Of a stretch of DNA of 64,000 bases, positions 21,496 through 29,900 are shown in pieces. The translations under genes were made by a program, and so were the position numbers. Source of the stretch: Variovorax sp. PAMC26660 (GTDB lineage Bacteria; Pseudomonadota; Gammaproteobacteria; Burkholderiales; Burkholderiaceae_C); assembly GCF_014302995.1 (NCBI RefSeq), contig NZ_CP060295.1, positions 5,943,501-6,007,500 on the forward strand, read 5' to 3'. Numbering within the stretch: the stretch's first letter is position 1; each line of letters starts with the position of its first letter. The notes under the pieces were generated by a model that was not told where the DNA came from, searched no databases, and saw only the letters and a program-made list of their open reading frames with translations.

Positions 21496-22680
21496 ATGAA
21501 TGCAAAGTTCAAGACGGTCGCCCTGTCGGCCGTGATGATGGCGGGTTTGATGGCTGCCGGTGCCGTGTCGGCGCAGACCGCTGTTGGCGGTGGCGCAACC
21601 TTGCCCGAGGCCCTGTACAAGGATCTTCTCCCCAGCGGCGTGGGCCTCACGGACTACACCTACACCGGCACGGGCAGCGGCGCCGGCAAGAAGGCATTCC
21701 TGAACAACAACCCGCAAGCCACGAGCGGCAGCGAGTTCCGTGACGAGAGCCAATCGACCCGTCCGATCTGGCCGACGACCCAGTCGGTGCATTTCGCCGG
21801 CAGCGATTCCGCGCTGACCCAGGCCGAGCTGGATGCCTACAACCCCGCCCACCTCAGCGGCTGGGGTCCGGTGATCCAGGTGACCGGCGTGGGCACGGCA
21901 GTGCTGGTTCCCTACAAGCGTTCAGGCATCGCCAACCTCAACCTGACCGACGCACAGATGTGCGCCGTCTTCTCGAACAAGACCGGCGGCCAGACCTGGG
22001 GCCAACTGCGCGGCACCAGCGACACCACGACCGTCAAGGTGATCTATCGCACCGAAACCAGCGGCACCACCGAGCTGCTGAGCCGCTATCTGAAGGCCGC
22101 TTGCCCCACCTCCAACTTCACGATCTCGAACAGCTTCGCGACCGTGGTCGGCACCGCGCTCACGGGCGGCACGATTCCCGCTCACTGGGTCGGCGCGACG
22201 GGCAGCGACGGCGTGAAAGCCGCCCTGACCACCGACAGCCGCCTCGGCTACCTGAGCCCCGATCCGGCCTACACGGGCAGCAGCAACGCAGTCGTTGCCC
22301 GCGTCAACGGCAACCTGCCGACCGCCGCCTCGATCCAGACGGCTCTCGGCGCGCAATCGCTGCCGCTGACCGGCGATGCCACCAAGCCGCTGAACTGGGT
22401 TCCCGCGTACGTGAAGCCGACCCCGGCCACCGGTACGGGTTCGGTCTACCCGATCTTCGGCACGACCAACCTGCTGGTGAACCAGTGCTACGCGAACGCC
22501 GGCGCACAAGCCAAGGTCCTGGACTTCCTGACGCGCCTGTATGACACCGACGTCGAGCCGCACAACTTCGTCAACGTCCCGGCTGCCTGGAAGACCGCGA
22601 TCACCAACAACTTCCTGACGGCGAGCAGCAACCTGGGCATTGGCAACACCAACGTCTGCAACGGCATCGGCCGTCCGTAA
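21496..22680 (+). CDS. secreted PstS-like (phosphate-binding-like) protein 1
   Basis: 394 residues with AAGGAG 7 bases upstream. A Sec signal peptide (~1-26, ending VSAQ) is followed by a mature N-terminus VGGGATLPEALYKDLLPSGV. This has the PstS/DING hallmark of a G-G-A-T-L/F-P loop plus TGTGSGAGKKAF, HFAGSDSALT and LTDAQMCAVFSNKTGGQTW. Classical PstS binds phosphate for an ABC importer, but no pstCAB genes are nearby. Sitting between two T2SS blocks, it is a candidate T2SS cargo or phosphate-scavenging secreted protein (inference). A paralogue follows directly, showing recent tandem duplication. Confidence 0.8.
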   Translation: MNAKFKTVALSAVMMAGLMAAGAVSAQTAVGGGATLPEALYKDLLPSGVGLTDYTYTGTGSGAGKKAFLNNNPQATSGSEFRDESQSTRPIWPTTQSVHFAGSDSALTQAELDAYNPAHLSGWGPVIQVTGVGTAVLVPYKRSGIANLNLTDAQMCAVFSNKTGGQTWGQLRGTSDTTTVKVIYRTETSGTTELLSRYLKAACPTSNFTISNSFATVVGTALTGGTIPAHWVGATGSDGVKAALTTDSRLGYLSPDPAYTGSSNAVVARVNGNLPTAASIQTALGAQSLPLTGDATKPLNWVPAYVKPTPATGTGSVYPIFGTTNLLVNQCYANAGAQAKVLDFLTRLYDTDVEPHNFVNVPAAWKTAITNNFLTASSNLGIGNTNVCNGIGRP

Positions 22681-22689
22681 GCGACGGGT

Positions 22690-22706
22690 CGAGCGGTAGC
22701 CGCTCG
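22690..22706 (+). terminator. short hairpin between the PstS-like paralogues
   Basis: CGAGCGG / CCGCTCG with a 3-base loop TAG forms a perfect 7-base stem 9 bases after the stop. No U-tract follows. Further on, two copies of CCTCGAGG flank a GC-rich stretch that ends in GGCTTTTT just before the next ribosome-binding site. This could reduce rather than stop read-through. Confidence 0.35.
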
Positions 22707-22830
22707 CCTGAACCTGACGCACCACGGTGCACCGGGTTCCGGACCCGCCTCGAGGCGACGGGTTGTGCCGCATGCGGTGCGACCCTGGCCCTCGAGGCTT
22801 TTTCCTGTCCATGCGACCCAAGGAGCTTCC

Positions 22831-24024
22831 ATGCGTGCAAAGCACAAGATGGCTGCGTTCGTGTGCGCGGCCGCGACAGGGGTGGCGGGCCTGCTGGCGT
22901 GCGCCACGGCCCATGCGCAGATGGCCGTCGGTGGCGGTTCGGTGCTGCCCAAGGCCACCTACGACCAGCTGATGCCCAGCGGCGTGGGCTTTACCTATTT
23001 CAGCTGCACCGGCATTGGCAGCGCAGCCGGAAAGACGGCTTTCTTCAACAACGATGCGACGGCCTTCAGGAATGAGTCGCTGGCCACGCGTCCCGCTTGG
23101 CCACTCACGCAATCGGTGCACTTCGCCGACAGCGATTTCACGCTGACCGCACCGGAAGTCTCGAACAACAACGTCGCCCACCTGGCGGCCTGGGGCCGCA
23201 TGGTCCAGATGCCCGCGCTCGCCGTGCCGGTGCTGGTTCCCTACAAGCGCGCCGGCATCAGCAACCTCGATCTGTCCGACGCGCAGATGTGCGCCGTTTT
23301 CTCCCACAGAGCGGGCGGCATGACCTGGGGCCAGGTGCTCGGCACCAGCGACACCAGCACGATCAAGCTGGTCTATCGCACCGACGGCAGTGGCGCCACC
23401 GAATGGCTGAGCCGCTATCTGGTCGCGGCCTGTCCGGGTGCGGGCTTCGCGGTGTCGGGCAATTTCGCGGCCGTGGTGGCCGGCGCGGTTGCGGGCGGCC
23501 TCATTCCCTCGCACTGGGTCGGCGCGGCCGGCGACAGCGCGATGGCTGCATCGTTCGGCACCGATGGGCGCATCGGCTACCTGACGCCGGATGCGGTCTT
23601 CACGGGCACCAGCAACGCGGTCGTCGCGAAGGTCAACGGCCTGCTGCCGGTCGCGACATCGATCCAGGCGGCGCTCGCGGTCCAGGCACTGCCGGGCGTG
23701 GGCACTGCCGCCGCGGGCAACCTGCTCGCGTGGGTGCCGCCCTATGCGAAGCCGGTGCCGGCCACGGGCGCCGGCGCCACCTATCCGATCTTCGGTACTA
23801 CCCAGTTGCTGCTGGGCCAGTGCTATCGCGACCTGGCGGTACAGACGAAGCTCCGGAGTTTCCTGGCCGGCTTCTACGGCACCACGAGCTTCGGCGACGG
23901 CCTGATCGCGCTGCCGGCTGCGTGGCGGACGGCCATTGCGAACACCTTCCTGGACATCAACAACCCGCTGGGCATCGGCAACGTCAACGTCTGCAACGGC
24001 ATCGGGCGGCCGCTGCAGAACTGA
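22831..24024 (+). CDS. secreted PstS-like (phosphate-binding-like) protein 2
   Basis: 397 residues; the ATG follows AAGGAG at the same spacing as its paralogue. Sec signal ~1-30 (ending AHAQ). The mature start VGGGSVLPKATYDQLMPSGV parallels paralogue 1, as do HFADSDFTLT, VPYKRAGISNLDLSDAQMCA and the C-terminus NVNVCNGIGRP. The two share a fold and length but have clearly diverged, for example GGATLP against GGSVLP in the first ligand loop, so their ligands may differ. No ABC transporter partner is nearby. The signalling cassette begins 139 bases downstream. Confidence 0.8.
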   Translation: MRAKHKMAAFVCAAATGVAGLLACATAHAQMAVGGGSVLPKATYDQLMPSGVGFTYFSCTGIGSAAGKTAFFNNDATAFRNESLATRPAWPLTQSVHFADSDFTLTAPEVSNNNVAHLAAWGRMVQMPALAVPVLVPYKRAGISNLDLSDAQMCAVFSHRAGGMTWGQVLGTSDTSTIKLVYRTDGSGATEWLSRYLVAACPGAGFAVSGNFAAVVAGAVAGGLIPSHWVGAAGDSAMAASFGTDGRIGYLTPDAVFTGTSNAVVAKVNGLLPVATSIQAALAVQALPGVGTAAAGNLLAWVPPYAKPVPATGAGATYPIFGTTQLLLGQCYRDLAVQTKLRSFLAGFYGTTSFGDGLIALPAAWRTAIANTFLDINNPLGIGNVNVCNGIGRPLQN

Positions 24025-24053
24025 ATGACATAAGCACACATGTGTGTAACGAA

Positions 24054-24070
24054 TGTCATGGGAACGTCAC
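24054..24070 (+). promoter_or_regulatory. candidate Pho box upstream of the signalling cassette
   Basis: TGTCAT (24054-24059) and CGTCAC (24065-24070) are direct repeats exactly 11 bases apart, matching the PhoB half-site pattern CTGTCAT-N4-CTGTCAC. A possible -10 (TAACGT, 24081-24086) lies about 10 bases downstream, the usual place when a Pho box replaces the -35. It precedes the STN-domain gene by ~94 bases. Confidence 0.5.
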
Positions 24071-24102
24071 TACGCCGGACTAACGTAACCCCGGTGTGTA
24101 GG

Positions 24103-24118
24103 GCACACCCGGGTGTGC
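24103..24118. promoter_or_regulatory. 16-base perfect palindrome in the cassette leader
   Basis: GCACACCCGGGTGTGC is perfectly self-complementary and lies between the candidate Pho-box promoter and the first start codon. A second perfect palindrome, CACACATGTGTG (24035-24046), lies on the other side of the Pho box and shares the CACAC/GTGTG arms. They could be operator sites for one regulator, or a leader hairpin competing with GGTGTG / CACACC (24093-24109). Confidence 0.4.
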
Positions 24119-24163
24119 GGTCTGGCAGACGCGGCAACTCAGGAACATGTGCGTCAACACGGT

Positions 24164-24931
24164 ATGGCAGCGAATTCGGCATCGGTCAGTGTGCTGGCAC
24201 TGACGTGGTGTCTGGCCGGTGCGGCCGCGTTGTTCGCCGTGCGCGGCGTACATGCCCAGCCGCAAGAACAACAACAGCCTTCGGTGCCGGCCTTGCAGGC
24301 GGCGCCGGTGGCGCAGATCGAATTCGACATCACGGCCCAGCGTCTGGGCGATGCCATCGAGGCCTTCAGCAAGGCGACGGGGCTGGACATCTTGATCGAT
24401 GGCGAGCAGGCGCAGCGTTCTTCGAGCGCGGTGCGGGGCACGCTGACTGCAATGGAGGCACTGGAGGCAATGCTGTCAGGAACTGGTCTGGAGGCGCGCT
24501 ACGCGAACGCAGGCTCGATCGTGATCCGTGCGGCGCGCACGCCCGGCGTCGCGACGCGCGCGGCGGGAGGCGAGGCAATGGCCATCGAGGAGTCGGGCTT
24601 CAGCACGGGAGACGCCGCGCACCGCTCGTATGCCGCCCAGGTGCAGCAGGCGCTGCGCGGCAGCCTGTGCGAATCGGCGCAGACACGGCCCGGTGGCTAT
24701 CGGCTCGCGCTTCAGTTGCGCCTGGATGCGCAAGGCGCGGTGGAGCGCTTCCGGCTGCTGAGCACGACCGGCGAGTCGGCGCGCGATGCGGCGGTCCAGC
24801 GCAAGGTGCGCGGCCTCGCGGTCGGTGTGCCGCCGCCGCCTTCGCTGCCGCAGCCGCTGGTGATCCTGCTGCTGCCCGAAGGGCCGGGCGCGGAATCGGA
24901 CTGCGGCAGCACCACCGTGCGCGCACCATGA
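24164..24931 (+). CDS. STN-domain signalling protein without beta-barrel (VreA-like)
   Basis: 255 residues from the ATG used here; a GTG at 24149 preceded by AGGA is an alternative. Sec signal ~1-31 (ending VHA). Residues ~50-125 are a Secretin/TonB N-terminal (STN) domain: FDITAQRLGDAIEAFSKATG, then GTLTAMEALEAMLSGTGLEA. Residues ~155-240 resemble a TonB C-terminal domain (AAQVQQALRGSLCESA, GGYRLALQLRLDAQGAVERF). There is no outer-membrane barrel, so it is periplasmic. In cell-surface signalling the STN domain contacts FecR-type regulators. The gene overlaps the ECF sigma gene by 4 bases, followed by FecR: the order and architecture I recall for VreA-VreI-VreR (PUMA3). Confidence 0.75.
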   Translation: MAANSASVSVLALTWCLAGAAALFAVRGVHAQPQEQQQPSVPALQAAPVAQIEFDITAQRLGDAIEAFSKATGLDILIDGEQAQRSSSAVRGTLTAMEALEAMLSGTGLEARYANAGSIVIRAARTPGVATRAAGGEAMAIEESGFSTGDAAHRSYAAQVQQALRGSLCESAQTRPGGYRLALQLRLDAQGAVERFRLLSTTGESARDAAVQRKVRGLAVGVPPPPSLPQPLVILLLPEGPGAESDCGSTTVRAP

Positions 24932-25476
24932 ACGACAACCTTTCGTCCTCGCTGCGCGCGCGCATGGTCGCGCGCTATACCGAGCTGCGCGGCAAGCTCG
25001 AACGCATCGTCGGTTCGCGCGACGACGCTGCCGATGCCATGCAGGAAACCTGGCTGCGGCTGGCCGCGATGGGCGAGGGCGCCACCGTGCACAACCCCGA
25101 CGCCTACCTGCTGCGCATGGCCGCCAACATCGCGACCGACCAGTACCGCCAGGACAACGTGCTGCTGGTGCGCGGCGAGATCGCCGAGCTGGTGCACATC
25201 GTCGACGAGGCCACCGACCCCGAGCGCGTTGCGAGTGCACGCAGCGACGTGCAGGCGCTGAGCCAGGTGCTCAACCGCATGCCGGCGCGACGCCGCGCGA
25301 TCCTGGTGGCGGCGCGGGTCGAGGGCCAGCTCAACAGCGAGATCGCCAGGCACCTCGATGTGTCGGTGAGTACGGTCGAGAAGGAACTTCGCGCGGCGCT
25401 GGAGTTCTGCAAGAAGCACCTGCCGAATGTCGAGGCGGCGCAACGCGGCCACTATGCCGGTGCGAGAAAATACTGA
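24928..25476 (+). CDS. ECF sigma factor of FecI type (VreI-like)
   Basis: 182 residues; the start overlaps the STN gene (ATGA). Sigma region 2 is at ~15-80 (DDAADAMQETWLRLA, NPDAYLLRMAANIATDQYRQ) and region 4 at ~110-165 (LNRMPARRRAILVAARVEGQ, SEIARHLDVSVSTVEKELRA). As an iron-starvation-type ECF factor it would be held or activated by the FecR protein encoded next (1-base overlap). Likely targets are the secretion and adhesin genes around it (inference). Confidence 0.9.
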   Translation: MNDNLSSSLRARMVARYTELRGKLERIVGSRDDAADAMQETWLRLAAMGEGATVHNPDAYLLRMAANIATDQYRQDNVLLVRGEIAELVHIVDEATDPERVASARSDVQALSQVLNRMPARRRAILVAARVEGQLNSEIARHLDVSVSTVEKELRAALEFCKKHLPNVEAAQRGHYAGARKY

Positions 25477-26486
25477 TGATCGCCATCATGTCTTCCCCTG
25501 AAACCGAACCCGGCATGCTTCGCCGCCAGGCCGACGCCTGGTGGGTGCGGCTGCATTCGGGCCAGGCGACCCGCGCCGATGCCCAGGCATTCCGGCAATG
25601 GGCCACGCGCAGCAAGGAACACGCCCAGGCCTGGCGCGACGTGATGCGCACCTGGACCGCACTCGATCCGCTGCTGGCCGAGGAAGCACGGCGCCAGGCT
25701 TCGCGCGCCGGCGCCTTCTCATTGGCATGGCCTTCCATCAACGGGCTGTCGCAGGCGCTGCATTCGCCCGGTCGCCGCGCCTTCTTTGGCGGTGCGGTCG
25801 CGGCCTCGGTGGCCGCTGGCGTGCTGATGGTCGAGCCACCGCTCGGGTTGTGGCCTTCGGTCGGCGAGCTGACGGCCGACTACCGCACCGCCACCGGCGA
25901 GCAGCGTCAGGTGGCGCTCGGCCAGAGCGTCAACATCAGCATGAACACGCAGACGCTCATCAACCGCAAGGCCGGTGCCGAGAGCGGCGGCATGGAGCTG
26001 GTGAGCGGCGAAGCCGAGATCCAGGCGAAGGGCCCCGACGATTTCTTCATCGAGGCCGGCGGTGGCCGCATGCAGGCGCGCACCGCGCGCATCAACGTGC
26101 GCTACACCGGCCCGCAGGTCTGCGTGACCTGCCTCGATGGCCGCGTGTCGGTGTCGGTGGCCGGGCAGCAGCGCTCGCTCGAAGCCGGTCGCCAGTTGGT
26201 CTACGACCGTGCGGGCATGCAGGAAACAGAGCGCGCCGACCTGGCGCGCGTGAGCACCTGGCGCAGCGGCACGCTGTCCTTCGACCAGACGCCGCTGGCC
26301 GAGGTGATCGCCGAGATCAACCGCTATCGCCCCGGCCGGATCATCCTGCGCAACGAGGGGCTGGCCCGCACGCCGGTGCGGATGCAGGTGGCGCTGCGCA
26401 GCATCGACAACGCGCCGGTGATGATCCGCGAGCTGTATGGCGCGAGGCTGCGCAACCTGCCCGGCGGCATCGTGCTGCTGAGCTGA
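25476..26486 (+). CDS. FecR-family sigma regulator (VreR-like)
   Basis: 336 residues; the start shares one base with the sigma stop. An N-terminal cytoplasmic DUF4880 sigma-binding domain (~15-75, LRRQADAWWVRLHSGQATRA, QWATRSKEHAQAWRDVMRTW) is followed by a membrane or Tat-like segment near RRAFFGGAVAASVAAGVLMV (~98-117), the periplasmic FecR domain (TADYRTATGEQRQVALGQSV, ~130-220) and a C-terminal domain of STN-like/DUF4974 type (LSFDQTPLAEVIAEINRYRP). It transmits a periplasmic signal from the STN partner to the ECF sigma. FecR proteins of this class can be cleaved in the membrane to act as anti- or pro-sigma. Confidence 0.9.
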   Translation: MIAIMSSPETEPGMLRRQADAWWVRLHSGQATRADAQAFRQWATRSKEHAQAWRDVMRTWTALDPLLAEEARRQASRAGAFSLAWPSINGLSQALHSPGRRAFFGGAVAASVAAGVLMVEPPLGLWPSVGELTADYRTATGEQRQVALGQSVNISMNTQTLINRKAGAESGGMELVSGEAEIQAKGPDDFFIEAGGGRMQARTARINVRYTGPQVCVTCLDGRVSVSVAGQQRSLEAGRQLVYDRAGMQETERADLARVSTWRSGTLSFDQTPLAEVIAEINRYRPGRIILRNEGLARTPVRMQVALRSIDNAPVMIRELYGARLRNLPGGIVLLS

Positions 26487-26515
26487 TGCCGCGCATCGCG
26501 TCATTGCTGCCTTCC

Positions 26516-26558
26516 CGCAAAAAATAATTTACGGGTTGTCCTCCACAGGATCGTCATG
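26516..26558 (+). promoter_or_regulatory. candidate ECF-type promoter before DUF4880/adhesin genes
   Basis: An AT-rich island AAAATAATTTACGGG, unusual in this GC-rich region, is followed ~20 bases later by CGTC (26552-26555). This resembles iron-starvation-sigma promoters (A-rich -35, CGTC-type -10). If right, transcription would begin almost at the ATG of the DUF4880 gene (26563), so that ORF might be leaderless or expressed only from FecR read-through. Confidence 0.35.
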
Positions 26559-26562
26559 GAGG

Positions 26563-26955
26563 ATGAAACAGACGCTCCCCGACGACCCGACGCGCGCTTC
26601 CCGCGACGCCGAGGCCTGTCTGGACGAGGCGCTCGACTTGCTGGTGCGCCTGAACCGGATGCGCGCCAGCGATGCTGATGAGCAAGCCGAGCAGGAGGCG
26701 CGTGCGCTGCGCCGCTGGTGCGCGCGCAGTGCGGCGCATGCGCAGGCCTGGCGCGAGGCCGTGGCGCTGTGGGCGCTGCTGCTGCCGGCCGCGCGCAGCA
26801 TCGCCGTGCCACGGGCCGCCCGTCGCCCGGGCAGTGCCCGCCGTCCACTGATCGCGAGCACGGCGGGCGACATCCGCGTGGCCGCGCGCGGAGCAGTTTC
26901 AGACACATCTTCCACGCACTTTCGCCGCAGGCAATCCAGGCAATCATGGTCTTGA
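26563..26955 (+). CDS. solo DUF4880 (FecR sigma-binding-domain) protein
   Basis: 130 residues. The ATG immediately follows GGAGG, too close for a normal ribosome-binding site. Residues ~15-75 look like the DUF4880 domain of FecR regulators (EALDLLVRLNRMRASDADEQ, ALRRWCARSAAHAQAWREAV). The rest is Arg/Ala/Ser-rich and has neither a transmembrane helix nor a periplasmic FecR domain. It may be a soluble sigma-binding protein or a decayed FecR. Its 3' end overlaps the start of the giant exoprotein gene by 10 bases, suggesting coupled translation. Confidence 0.6.
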   Translation: MKQTLPDDPTRASRDAEACLDEALDLLVRLNRMRASDADEQAEQEARALRRWCARSAAHAQAWREAVALWALLLPAARSIAVPRAARRPGSARRPLIASTAGDIRVAARGAVSDTSSTHFRRRQSRQSWS

Positions 26956-29900
26956 ATTCGCACATCTCACGCACGCGTTCGTTCGCGGCACAACGCACCA
27001 CGGATGGGAGCGAACTTCACCCGGCGCCGCTGGCGCGCGCCATCGCCATCGCGCTCGCCACGTTGGGCACGTTGGCCACGGCGCAGGCGGGCCAGGCCTT
27101 CAGCCCCGCGTGGATGGCTGCGAAGGGCGCGGCGCAGGCCGACGCGATGCAGACAGGCCGGCTGCCCAACGGCATGCCGGTATCCACGCTCAACGGGCCG
27201 ACCGCGCAGCGACAGCAGGCCGAGGCGCAGTTGCAGCGCTCGCTCGGCAACCTCAACCTCGCGGCGCAGGCCATCGCCGCGCAGCAGGCGGCGCAGGCCG
27301 CGGCGCGGCGCGCAGCGCAGGACGATCCCTCGTCGGTGCCCGATGGCTTGGCCGAAGGCGGCTTGCGCGTCGACACCAACAGCCTTACCGCAGGCTGGCT
27401 CAATGCCAACGTGCCGGTGCAGTCGCAGGCCAACGGCCGCACCAACGTCGCGATCCAGCAGACCGCCGACCGCGCGATCCTGAACTGGGAAAGCTTCAAC
27501 GTCGGCCGCAACACCACGGTGCAGTTCCAGCAGCAGAGCGACTGGGCGGTGCTCAACCGCGTCAACGATCCGCAGGCGCGGCCTTCGCAGATCCAGGGCC
27601 AGATCAAGGCCGACGGCACGGTGTTGATCGCCAACCGCAACGGCATCGTCTTCAACGGCACCAGCCAAGTCGACACGCGCAACCTCGTGGCGGCGGCCGC
27701 GAAGATCAGCGACGAGCAGTTCAAGGCGCGCGGCATCCACAGCGCGAAAACGAGCAACAGCTACGCGCCGAGCTTCACCGACGCGGGCGGCGCGGTGAAG
27801 GTCGAGGCGGGCGCGCAAATCACCACGGCCACGCCGGCTTCCGTCAAGCAGGGCGGCGGCTACGTGCTGATGCTGGGTCAGGACGTGAGCAATGCCGGCA
27901 TCATCACCACGCCGCGCGGCCAGGTGCAACTGGCCGCCGGCGACTTCTTCATCGTGCGGCCTGGCCAGGGCACGGCGGCCAACCAGGGCGCCACCACGCG
28001 CGGCAATGAAGTGGCGCCGCAGTTCAATGCCGACAGCACAGCGGGCCGCGTGGTCAACAGCGGTCTGCTGCAAGCGCCCGAAGGCGACGTCACGCTGGCC
28101 GGTCGCAAGGTGGTGCAGGACGGCGTGGCGCTGGCCACCACCACCGTGGACACGCGCGGCACGATCCACCTGCTGAATTCGGCCAGCGACAAGCTCGGCA
28201 GTGTCACCGTGACACCGAAGGCGTTGAACGCTGTCCTGATCGATGACCGGAACGGCCGCACAGCGCTGGACAGCCAGCGCGATGCGCTGATGATGGGTGC
28301 GCCACGCGAGCTGGCGAGCGTGACGGGTGTCTTCGACAACCTCTCGCTGCTTGACGACCGGCGCGACCTGTCGCGCATCGAGATCGTCTCGGGTGGCAAC
28401 GTGTTGTTCGAGGGCGGCTCCATCACGCTGGCCACCGGCGGCCAGCTCGCCGTGAGCGCGGGCAAGGCCACCGGCCGCACCACCGTGGCCGACGGCGCGC
28501 GGCTCGACGTCTCGGGCGCCGTGGGCGTGCAGGTTGCGATGGCGTCGAACAACATCGAGATCAACATCCAGGGCAACGAACAGCGCGATTCGCCGCTGAA
28601 CCGCGACAACGCGCTGCTGAACAACCGCAACGTGTGGATCGACCGCCGCAAGCTGCAGCGCCTGGCCGCGGGCACGGGCGGCTACGACAAGGACCGCTGG
28701 TACACGCCGGGCGGGCTGCTCGAAGTCGGCGGCTACCTGGGCCTGCAGGGCCACAGCATCGGCGAGTGGGCGGGACAGGGCGGCAGCGTGACCTTCACCG
28801 GCGGCGAGGTGGTCACGCACGCGGGCTCGAACATCAACCTGTCGGGCGGCACGCTCGACGTGCAGACCGGCATGATCCGCCAGAGCTGGCTCAAGGGGCC
28901 GGACGGACGGCTTTACGAAGTCTCGAAGGCGCGCGACGACATCGCCTACACCGGCCTTTACCGCGGCTTCGAAGACGAGCACAAACGCTGGGGCGAAAAG
29001 ACCACGGGCTTCTTCTACAACCCGCTGATCGGCCCGCAGCAACGGCTGGAGAACGGCTACACGGTGGGCCGCGATGCGGGCCGGCTGGTGGTGGCCACCG
29101 ATGCGGCGGTGCTGGAAGGCGGCATCACTTCCTCGGCCTACCAGGGGCCGGGGCAGGTGAGCCGGCCCGATGCCGGGCTCGACGGCTACGCACAGTCGCA
29201 CGACGCGGCGGCGCGGGCGGCGCAACTGATCCTCGGCAGCTACGTCACCAGCTACAACGCCGATGCGTCGTTGGGCCCTGTGGGCGCCTTCCGTCTGTTG
29301 GCGCCGACCTTCAAGCGCGTCGTCTTCGGCACCACGCAACCGGACATCGGCGCCGGGCTCTCGCCCGACACGCCGCTGCCGCCCGAGCGCAAGGACGCGC
29401 TCTACATCGACAGCGAACGCCTGAACGGATTCGGGCTCGGCGAGCTCACGGCGCTGGCTAGCAACAGCGTGAAGGTCGAGAGCGCGCTGTCGGTGGTGCC
29501 CGGCGGGCGCATCCGTCTGCATGCAACGCAGGTCGCGGTCGATGCCGACCTCACGGCGCGTGGCGGCAACATCGTGCTGGGCAATCTGCTGGGCAGCATG
29601 ACCAACACCGGCTTCAAGGAAGGCCCGTTGCCCGCGGCCGCTGACACGCCGATCGAGGTGGTGGTGGCCAAGGATGTGAAGCTCGATGCGCGCGGCCTGT
29701 GGAGCAACCTGCAGCTTGATCGGGGCAACGCGCGCGGCCTGCCGTACATCGACGGTGGCAGCGTGGACATTCGCAGCTCGGGCGCGGTGATGCTTTCGGC
29801 CGGCGCGCTGATCGACGTGTCATCGGGCGGCGCGGTGCTGCCCGGCGGCAAGACGCGCGGCGGGCGCGGTGGCGACGTGACGCTGTTTGCCGACATGCAG

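Noticed and set aside
26718..26945. 76-codon upstream extension of the exoprotein frame
   Set aside because: It overlaps the DUF4880 gene in another frame and would bury the signal peptide; the ATG at 26946 gives a proper extended signal.
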